From assembly GCA_002329675.1 (NCBI GenBank), contig DCUA01000166.1, positions 28,971-59,713 of the forward strand: a stretch of DNA of 30,743 nucleotides, read 5' to 3'. A model generated the notes under the pieces. It made no database searches. It saw only the letters and a list, made by a program, of their open reading frames with translations, and was not told the origin of the DNA. Positions 25,575-30,743 of this stretch are shown here, in pieces; within the stretch, counting starts at the first letter, position 1; each line of letters opens with the position of its first letter. The position numbers and the translations under genes were made by a program. The stretch comes from Firmicutes bacterium UBA1426. GTDB taxonomy: Bacteria > Bacillota > Clostridia > Peptostreptococcales > Anaerovoracaceae.

Positions 25575-26797
25575 AGTGAGATTCCTTTCAGCTGAGCTTT
25601 TGCAGTGTTCTTCATCTTATTGTCTGTTGAAATAAGGCCCTTATCACTGTGATACCGAAAGAGAGGATTTACAATATATCTCCCTTGTTGAAATCCAACC
25701 ACTTCCACGATTTCAAGCACCTTCCGGCTCTTGTCAGGCATTCGTCCCAGATGAACGATGACATCGATTGCTTCTGCGATCTGACCTCTCACAGCATCCG
25801 CGGGGAAGTTTGCCGCAGTAAGGTACATAGCTTCCAGTCGGGACAGCATGCCCAGGGGTGAATTTCCGTGTCCCGTGCACAAGGAGCCATCGTGTCCGGT
25901 GTTCATAGCCTGAAGCATATCCATTACTTCTGCGCCTCTCACTTCCCCAACGATGATACGGTCCGGACGCATCCGTAAGCTCGCGCGAATCAACTGACGG
26001 ATGGTTACCTCCCCTTTACCCTGTACATTGGCATTCCTGCACTCCATACGTACGATGTTTTCCACTCCCTGGATCTGCAGCTCAGCCGAGTCTTCGATAA
26101 CGACGACTCTTTCATCAGGGGGAATAAATCCTGTCAGAACATTTAATAAGGTCGTCTTGCCCGAACTTGTTCCTCCGGAAAGAAAAATATTTGCACCGGA
26201 AACAACAAGCTTTTCTAAATATTCCGCTGCTTCCGGGCTGAGTGTGCCCCATTCCAGCAAATTCTTCATGGTGATACTCTGCTTTGGGAATCTTCTGATA
26301 GACAGTATGGGGCCATTGATAGCTACATTCCTGCTGACCACATGGATTCTTGATCCATCCTCCATCCTGGCGTCCAGTATGGGGTTCAGATCGTTGATCT
26401 CCCTATGTACTTTACCTGCTAATCGGTGAATGATATCCTCCAGCTCCTCTACGGTTTCAAAACGCTGGTTCAAACGCTGGATCCTGCCACACCGCTCTAC
26501 AAAAATGGCATCGGGACCATTCACCATGATCTCGCTGACTTCCTGGTCATCAGCAAAACGCTGAAGCAATCCCAGTTCCTTGCGGGTAGCATTAAACACA
26601 CCCTGTACCATCTCTTGCTTCTTTGCATAACCGTATCGCTCGGTTCTGCTGTCATACAGCACGAAATCCTCAATAAGGGCGAGCACTTCCGAATCCGTAA
26701 GCTTTTCCTCCCGGCTGTTTATGATAGCCCGGACACCTTCCGTTACTTCTTTGAGGCTGCTTACGGTATCATAATTCGGCCGTAAGTTCGTCTGCAA
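25571..26797 (-). CDS. tadA: Tad pilus assembly ATPase TadA/CpaF (408 aa)
   Basis: Cytoplasmic secretion ATPase that powers pilus assembly. Walker A GGTSSGKTT is at 208-216. The Asp box is VVIEDSAELQI, and the Walker B/His box region reads RIIVGEVRGAEVMDMLQAMNTGHDGSLCTGH. The N-terminal domain includes VSEIMVNGPDAIFVERCG (residues about 87-104), typical of CpaF. The start is TTG, preceded by GGGGGT 8 bases upstream; no ATG is in frame nearby. It overlaps tadZ by 29 bases and tadB by 4. Confidence 0.95.
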   Translation of the reverse strand: MQTNLRPNYDTVSSLKEVTEGVRAIINSREEKLTDSEVLALIEDFVLYDSRTERYGYAKKQEMVQGVFNATRKELGLLQRFADDQEVSEIMVNGPDAIFVERCGRIQRLNQRFETVEELEDIIHRLAGKVHREINDLNPILDARMEDGSRIHVVSRNVAINGPILSIRRFPKQSITMKNLLEWGTLSPEAAEYLEKLVVSGANIFLSGGTSSGKTTLLNVLTGFIPPDERVVVIEDSAELQIQGVENIVRMECRNANVQGKGEVTIRQLIRASLRMRPDRIIVGEVRGAEVMDMLQAMNTGHDGSLCTGHGNSPLGMLSRLEAMYLTAANFPADAVRGQIAEAIDVIVHLGRMPDKSRKVLEIVEVVGFQQGRYIVNPLFRYHSDKGLISTDNKMKNTAKAQLKGISL

Positions 26798-27860
26798 TCC
26801 TTTTTACCCCCAATCCAAAACAGCCATGTAGACTAATGTTGATATTAGAGCCCGCTACCTGAAAACTATCTTCGTCATATTCAATATAGAATCTGTTATG
26901 GTCTGCTATTTCATCGTCCCTTGGCCTCCATTTGTTCGTTACCGAATAAATCCGCTCTTTTATTTCATCAAAGACATCACTAGGTATATTGGCGATAAAT
27001 TTATCATTTTTCAAAACGGACAAGGGCGTACCGTCATCTATGAGAAAGACTTTGCAGCATAGCATCATCAGGTTCCAGGTCTTGTCAGATACCAATCCGC
27101 AGAAATCTATCACGATGTAACGAAATCGCCCGAAAGCGCATAGTGAGTCTATCAGCAGCAATTGCTGCTCCACGGTAAGATCTGTTAATTCATTGATTAC
27201 TTTTGATGGCCTGAATGCTAAAAGTCCATAAACATCAGATATCAGAAAGCCGTCGATATAAGAGGACGCTTCTTTTTCTTTGGTGAAAAGATAATAAAGG
27301 TATTCATTGATGGATGCTCGACCCTCATCCACAGATATGTATACTGAAGTAGACTCTGTTCGTTCGAACGAGAGGTAGAGGGTATCTCTCTTATCTAAAG
27401 CAGTCAATTCACGGCCCACAGCAATAGCAATGCTGCTTGTACCAACGCCGCCTGCAGAAGAAGTAAAACCGATGATCCTCGTCTTATGATCACCATAGTG
27501 TATTCGATATTTCCCGGTGACCTGTGCATAAGCGAGCTGGAGATCAGAATCTATCCTTTCCAAACCTCCATATTTATATATATACCCATCTTCATCTGGC
27601 CGGGAAGGTATTTCACTAAGCCCTATCAATTTTTCCCGGTCTTCCGCTTCAATGCGTTCGGCTTCCTCTTTCCACTCCTGGTCCAGGAGGATCAGATCGT
27701 AATTCTTTTTACCTGCTTCTGATATAGCGCTTTGAAAGCTTAACTCTTCCTCCCCCGCAATGGTGATTGCATAGATAGGATCTTTAATTGCAAGTGCTTT
27801 ACTTAATGCTGTTGCGTATTCTTCATCCTTGTGAGAAATCAGTAAATTTATTCGTGTCAT
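26769..27860 (-). CDS. tadZ: TadZ/CpaE-like localisation protein with degenerate P-loop (363 aa)
   Basis: Probable pole-targeting factor of the Tad machine. Residues 1-120 look like an atypical receiver-like domain (YDLILLDQEW places an Asp at 60). Residues about 127-363 form a ParA/MinD-like domain. The P-loop GFTSSAGGVGTSS (131-143) lacks the Lys of a working Walker A motif, since Thr replaces Lys after Gly. Later motifs (YIVIDFCGLVSDKTW) are also altered from the ParA pattern. The ATG is preceded by GGTGA. First gene of the operon, which starts from a promoter with Spo0A-box-like sites upstream. Confidence 0.82.
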   Translation of the reverse strand: MTRINLLISHKDEEYATALSKALAIKDPIYAITIAGEEELSFQSAISEAGKKNYDLILLDQEWKEEAERIEAEDREKLIGLSEIPSRPDEDGYIYKYGGLERIDSDLQLAYAQVTGKYRIHYGDHKTRIIGFTSSAGGVGTSSIAIAVGRELTALDKRDTLYLSFERTESTSVYISVDEGRASINEYLYYLFTKEKEASSYIDGFLISDVYGLLAFRPSKVINELTDLTVEQQLLLIDSLCAFGRFRYIVIDFCGLVSDKTWNLMMLCCKVFLIDDGTPLSVLKNDKFIANIPSDVFDEIKERIYSVTNKWRPRDDEIADHNRFYIEYDEDSFQVAGSNINISLHGCFGLGVKRIADELTAEL

Positions 27861-27909
27861 AATGTCACCACATGTTATTGTTTTATAATTTTGTTATATA
27901 TTTACATTA

Positions 27910-27938
27910 ATGATAACACTGGTTCCATTTTTTTACAA
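27910..27938 (-). promoter_or_regulatory. Candidate promoter of the Tad operon
   Basis: Minus-strand TTGTAA (27938-27933) and TATCAT (27915-27910) are spaced by 17 bases, with TGT before the -10 (extended). Transcription would start near 27903, about 43 bases before tadZ. Confidence 0.5.
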
Positions 27939-27947
27939 CCGAATATT

Positions 27948-27964
27948 CTCGACAGTTTTCGACA
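27948..27964 (-). promoter_or_regulatory. Tandem Spo0A-box-like sites upstream of the Tad promoter
   Basis: TGTCGAA (27964-27958) matches the Spo0A box exactly, and TGTCGAG (27954-27948) differs by one base. Their starts are 10 bases apart, one helical turn, and they end about 10 bases upstream of the -35, an activator position. No spo0A gene is in the window. Confidence 0.45.
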
Positions 27965-27979
27965 TGTCATCGAATTGGA

Positions 27980-28690
27980 TTACTCTAGTTCATCGATCAT
28001 GGATTTTAGCTTATCCAGCGCGTCTTTCAGACCTCCGACCTGATCGATAAGACCGATCTCCACGGCTTCTTTTCCATAAAGGATCGTACCTACATCGTTG
28101 GCCATATTACCTGTTGCGTTCATGTATCGGTTCACTGTATCCTTATCTGCGTTTGAAGTCCGTACGATGAAATCCACCACCCGGTCCTGCATCCTTTGAA
28201 AGTATTCATAAGTCTGCTGAGCACCAATGATCAATCCCGTCATGCGTATCGGATGCATAGTCATGGTAGCGCTTTCTGCAATAAAGGAGTATTTACTGGC
28301 CGTAGCGAGGGGAATTCCGATGCTGTGTCCCCCGCCCAACACCAAAGAGACCGTAGGTTTTGTCAATGTAGCCGTGAGTTCAGCAATTGCAAGTCCTGCC
28401 TCCACATCACCTCCGACGGTATTCAAAATAGTAAGCAAACCTTTAATATGCTTGTTTTCTTCTACTGCTACGAGCTGCGGAATAATATTCTCGTACTTTG
28501 TCGTTTTGTCCTGAGGTGGTAATACGGAATGACCCTCTATACTTCCGATTATCGTTAAATACTGAATGTTACTTCTGAAGTCAAATGCATTGTTGATTGC
28601 GCCGAAATCATCTATAGTCTTCTTAACCTCTGAGGATTCCTCTTCTGGCTTTGTTTTTTCTTCTTTCTTTACCGGTTCTTTCTCCTTCAT
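27980..28690 (-). CDS. tepA: ClpP-class serine protease, TepA family (236 aa)
   Basis: ClpP/crotonase-fold serine protease of the TepA (YmfB) type, reported in Bacillus to act in protein export and in degradation of spore proteins. The N-terminus is a charged Lys/Glu-rich extension (residues 1-25). The catalytic Ser123 lies in [12 protein letters not shown] and the catalytic His146 in TMTMHPIRM, and [13 protein letters not shown] (90-102) is the usual strand-helix before them. AAAGG precedes the ATG. It is divergent from ymxH across 91 bases, and tepA and ymxH are also neighbours in Bacillus. No membrane segment is present. Confidence 0.85.
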   Translation of the reverse strand: MKEKEPVKKEEKTKPEEESSEVKKTIDDFGAINNAFDFRSNIQYLTIIGSIEGHSVLPPQDKTTKYENIIPQLVAVEENKHIKGLLTILNTVGGDVEAGLAIAELTATLTKPTVSLVLGGGHSIGIPLATASKYSFIAESATMTMHPIRMTGLIIGAQQTYEYFQRMQDRVVDFIVRTSNADKDTVNRYMNATGNMANDVGTILYGKEAVEIGLIDQVGGLKDALDKLKSMIDELE

Positions 28691-28781
28691 AGCTTTTCCT
28701 TTCTACAAATCTGCATGAAATATAGTTTGTACTAATATACTTTAGTATCATTTACTATCATTTGAGATTTAGGAGGAAATT

Positions 28782-29021
28782 ATGCGATTATCAGATCTGG
28801 GAGAAAAAGAAATTATCAACATCGCTGATGGAAGCCGATATGGTGATCTGTACAATGCTGAACTTATGTTTGAGGAGAGAACAGGAAAAATTCGCGTTAT
28901 TTTAGCACCGGAACACAAAGGACGTATCAGTTTCGGCGGTGTGCGTGAATACGTTCATTTACCCTGGGATTGTATCAAAAAAATCGGAGAAGATATCATA
29001 ATCGTCGATACTACGGTCTGA
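28782..29021 (+). CDS. ymxH: YlmC/YmxH family protein (79 aa)
   Basis: Small PRC-barrel-like protein, annotated in the family as a sporulation protein of unknown function. MRLSDLGEKEIINIADGSRYG is the usual N-terminus, and the chain ends with the typical GEDIIIVD segment; the intervening YVHLPWDCIKKIG is also conserved. AGGAGG stands 7 bases before the ATG. Divergent from tepA and convergent with gdx (19 bases apart, no terminator seen between them). Confidence 0.85.
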   Translation: MRLSDLGEKEIINIADGSRYGDLYNAELMFEERTGKIRVILAPEHKGRISFGGVREYVHLPWDCIKKIGEDIIIVDTTV

Positions 29022-29040
29022 CTTTTCTCACTTGCATTGC

Positions 29041-29361
29041 CTATTCAACTGTTGCAATTTTAAGTCCGATGATCCCTATCAATATCACTCCTATACAAAT
29101 CAATCTCATAAAATCAGCCGGTTCTTTGAACAGAATGATCCCCATCACAACAGTACCGACAGCTCCGATTCCAGTCCAGATGGCATATGCTGTTCCCAAG
29201 GGAAGATCCCTCAATGCCAAGGACAGGAAATAGAAACTGGCGATCATCCCGATAACTGTAAAAAAACTCGGCAATAGCTTTGTAAACCCTTCAGAATACT
29301 TCAGGCCAATTGCCCAGAACACTTCCAGGAGCCCTGCTATTATCAGTAGTATCCATTTCAT
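29041..29361 (-). CDS. gdx: Guanidinium exporter Gdx/SugE, SMR family (106 aa)
   Basis: Four-helix small multidrug resistance protein that works as an antiparallel dimer, exchanging guanidinium for protons. The conserved Glu13 ([16 protein letters not shown]) and WTGIGAVGT motif are those of the Gdx subtype rather than the drug-exporting EmrE type. Four hydrophobic segments are at about 3-21, 32-50, 57-77 and 86-103. AGGAG lies 9 bases upstream. The gene is directly behind a guanidine-I riboswitch, which independently supports guanidinium as substrate. Confidence 0.95.
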   Translation of the reverse strand: MKWILLIIAGLLEVFWAIGLKYSEGFTKLLPSFFTVIGMIASFYFLSLALRDLPLGTAYAIWTGIGAVGTVVMGIILFKEPADFMRLICIGVILIGIIGLKIATVE

Positions 29362-29381
29362 TTTATAATACTCCTTTACGT

Positions 29382-29503
29382 AAAAAGCCCGGGAGACATT
29401 AAAATCATCTCCCAGGCTTTTATCCTTCCGTGAACACAGGTAAACTGTGCGTTTTATCTTGGACCAGACCAGCTGCGCAAGTAAAGCTGCGGAACCCTAT
29501 AAA
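29382..29503 (-). ncRNA. Guanidine-I (ykkC) riboswitch with terminator
   Basis: The minus strand, read 5' to 3', contains the conserved ykkC elements in order: TAGGGTTCCG, then a CAGCT…AGCTG stem, TGGTCTGGTCC, the AAAACGCACA segment, ACGGAAGGATAAAAGCC, and TGGGAGA. The 3' part pairs with GTCTCCCGGGCTT to form a terminator ending in TTTTT (29420-29382). Guanidine binding should prevent this terminator and allow gdx expression. Known class, recognised by motif order; P1-P3 were not modelled. Confidence 0.92.
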
Positions 29504-29522
29504 ACTTTGTTTATTGTTTTAT

Positions 29523-29551
29523 ATTATAACACATATTATCACATGATCCAA
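29523..29551 (-). promoter_or_regulatory. Promoter of the riboswitch–gdx transcript
   Basis: Minus-strand TTGGAT (29551-29546) and TATAAT (29528-29523) are spaced by 17 bases with TGT before the -10 (extended -10). Same -35 and spacing as the ruvC promoter. Transcription would start near 29516, just upstream of the aptamer. Confidence 0.75.
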
Positions 29552-29597
29552 GTACTATGCAAAGGATTCAGCTTTGTTTTTCAATAGAAAACCAGTC

Positions 29598-30068
29598 CTA
29601 GATCATCTGCATGTAGTACGGCCTCTTTTTATTACTTATGTCATCAGCGGATTGTATTTCCGGCTTTCCGCAACAGGCGATACCTTCTTTTATCTCTACA
29701 TCCGCTCCAAGGGAAATAGGGATTTCGATACAGATAACTTGAGTGAGTGTGTAATTGTGTTTTCTGCCGGGCGCAGAGACCAAATCAAAATCAGTATTCT
29801 CATTGCAGCAGTCGTCGTAATCACTTTCAAAACTACAATTAAATTTGTTATGCCAACAGCGCTTATAATCACGGCATTTCCGGTCGCAGCATCTGAAATC
29901 ACAGTCCTCCTCGCTGGAGCAATGAGGATTTGGTTTTATACAGGAATCTATACAGGATACTCTTGGAGTTCCGTGTTTTACGTCCGGTACAACGCTGACC
30001 TGAGCCTGTACCTTCACCAATTGACGTATAAGATTTTCATTTTCACATTTATTATTTTGATTGTCCAT
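29598..30068 (-). CDS. Cysteine-rich hypothetical protein, possibly spore-coat-like (156 aa)
   Basis: Unrecognised protein with no signal peptide or membrane segment. The two ends look folded: the N-terminal half has LVKVQAQVSVVPDV and the C-terminal half has LTQVICIEIPISLGADVEI. Between them (residues about 39-90) lies a Cys- and Asp-rich block with about 11 cysteines, including CDFRCCDRKC. Fifteen cysteines in total suggest disulfide cross-linking or metal binding, as in spore-coat or exosporium proteins. An AAGGAG site is 6 bases before the ATG. A sequence fitting a mother-cell sigma-K-type promoter lies immediately upstream. The opposite strand has an overlapping open frame, but it starts with TTG and has no ribosome binding site. 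Function is unproven. Confidence 0.65.
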   Translation of the reverse strand: MDNQNNKCENENLIRQLVKVQAQVSVVPDVKHGTPRVSCIDSCIKPNPHCSSEEDCDFRCCDRKCRDYKRCWHNKFNCSFESDYDDCCNENTDFDLVSAPGRKHNYTLTQVICIEIPISLGADVEIKEGIACCGKPEIQSADDISNKKRPYYMQMI

Positions 30069-30087
30069 GATGATCTCCTTCCTCAGA

Positions 30088-30114
30088 TATAATATGGAAA
30101 CACAAAAATAGGGT
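30088..30114 (-). promoter_or_regulatory. Possible sigma-K-like promoter upstream of the Cys-rich gene
   Basis: On the minus strand AC (30114-30113), a 16-base spacer and CATATTATA (30096-30088) fit the sigma-K pattern AC-N16-CATANNNTA. The predicted start would leave only about 13 bases before the ATG, with the ribosome binding site at the very 5' end. Low specificity of the pattern makes this tentative. Confidence 0.25.
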
Positions 30115-30128
30115 TACTAAATAACCCT
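30104..30128 (-). terminator. Intrinsic terminator after the DUF559-like pseudogene
   Basis: AGGGTTA and TAACCCT (30128-30122 with 30116-30110) form a 7-bp stem with a 5-base loop, followed on the minus strand by ATTTTT. It lies about 43 bases past the pseudogene stop and upstream of the Cys-rich gene. Confidence 0.6.
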
Positions 30129-30170
30129 GATCATTATACACATCTAGTTTGTAATTATAGTATACCCACC

Positions 30171-30743
30171 TTAATTGTTATCGGGCTCTCCCATCGGCAA
30201 TAAACCACGGAGATGCACATGCATCGGTTCAAACTTAGCTGTGCGGATTTGTATCCGCCTTCCAAGACGAGAAGCAAGATTATATGCAAAGTCCCTTGAG
30301 AGGCATAGTATAGAGGTGATGCACTTAAGTACGATTCAACTGTATGATAAGGGTGCCTGCAAGGATAGCAGACCGCTTCGCATCTTTACCTTGCTCGAAT
30401 GGATTGTTGTGGAAAGCGAAGCTATCATACTCAACAGCAATCTTTGCCTGCTTATAATACAAATCCACAAAACAACGCTTTTGGCCAAGTCGTTTTCCGG
30501 CCTCCTCCTTTAGTTTGATTTCATGATTGAAAACGGCTCCATTAAGTCCAAAACCTCCTAAAACATGTGGAAGAGTTAAAATCATATAGGCCATTGATTC
30601 CATGACGGATGCAGAACCATCCTCTATATACTTTACAGCTCTTAAAGCATTTTTATGTCCACGGTGGCCTGATGTCTTCGAAAGAAAATCATTGATCTTC
30701 TTCTTATTCGTGATAGCTAAAGACGGATTTCCCGGTGAATAGG
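30171..30743 (-). pseudogene. DUF559-like nuclease-fold protein, frameshifted and 5'-truncated by the window edge
   Basis: Reading from the right edge, the frame runs YSPGNPSLAITN, GHRGHKNALRAVKYIEDGSA, MESMAYMILTLPHVLGGFGL and CFVDLYYKQAKIAVEYDS, then LAGTLIIQLNRT, where it hits a stop at 30327-30325. These segments match a family of DUF559-like proteins with a restriction-endonuclease-like core (Asp in VDLYY, Glu in VEYDS). The expected C-terminus continues in the +1 frame (LKCITSIL, DFAYNLASRLGRRIQIR) to a stop at 30173-30171. The shift lies between about 30325 and 30340. One extra base (or two missing) explains it, so this is a broken gene or a sequencing error. The true start is outside the window. 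Confidence 0.75.

Noticed and set aside
29558..29582. Short stem (CAAAG/CTTTG) with T run near the end of the Cys-rich gene
   Set aside because: The T run is on the plus strand, where no gene ends; the stem is only 5 bp. Not convincing as a terminator for the minus-strand gene.
29574..30092. 172-codon plus-strand open frame opposite the Cys-rich gene
   Set aside because: It starts with TTG and has no ribosome binding site, while the minus-strand frame has AAGGAG 6 bases before an ATG and a biased Cys-rich composition.

Overview
The window looks like chromosome from a low-to-mid GC anaerobic Firmicute of class Clostridia. The grounds are the IspH–ribosomal protein S1 fusion, the ruvCAB–spoIID–queA–tgt and argR–recN gene orders, SpoIID-, YmxH- and TepA-type proteins, a Firmicute-style Tad pilus locus, and strong GGAGG-type ribosome binding sites with frequent TTG starts. 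I saw no tRNA, rRNA, CRISPR array, insertion sequence or prophage. No gene-free stretch exceeds about 300 bases.

Layout, left to right. (1) 1-1653, minus strand: a LuxR-type regulator with a degenerate receiver domain, followed by two genes for secreted proteins with SipW/TasA-like signal peptides (the second runs off the left edge). (2) 1824-3455: a PutP-type sodium/proline symporter with its own terminator. (3) 3568-11575, minus: one long operon-like run, ruvC-ruvA-ruvB-spoIID-queA-tgt-metA-rlmD, read from a strong extended -10 promoter at 11547-11575. It covers Holliday-junction processing, a SpoIID/LytB protein, queuosine tRNA modification, homoserine acylation and rRNA methylation. (4) 11642-13863, plus: argR, with an ARG-box-like operator over its -10, then recN, ending at a bidirectional terminator. 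(5) 13920-17999, minus: a SPOR-domain protein, RarA and an IspH–S1 fusion. (6) 18073-20383, minus: a membrane protein, a J-domain protein with a cysteine-rich tail, a DUF5685 protein and a small hypothetical. (7) 20516-20875, plus: a 58-residue zinc-ribbon protein with its own promoter. (8) 20854-27860, minus: a compact Tad pilus operon (tadZ, tadA, tadB, tadC, a 48-residue Flp-type pilin, tadE, a DUF5702 protein, a TadE-like protein with a duplicated Cys/His motif, and a DUF6382 protein). It sits behind a promoter preceded by two 10-bp-phased Spo0A-box-like sites. (9) 27980-29021: divergent tepA and ymxH. (10) 29041-29551, minus: a guanidine exporter (gdx) behind a guanidine-I (ykkC) riboswitch with an intrinsic terminator. 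(11) 29598-30743, minus: a cysteine-rich, possibly spore-coat-like protein and a frameshifted, edge-truncated DUF559-like gene.

The parts most worth following up are the Tad operon (duplicated H-x3-C-x22-C-x2-C motif, a pilin lacking the usual Glu+5, possible Spo0A control), the non-phosphorylatable regulator beside two SipW-type secreted proteins, and the J-protein/DUF5685 pair. All functional calls come from reading the sequence and from memory of protein families; no database search was run.
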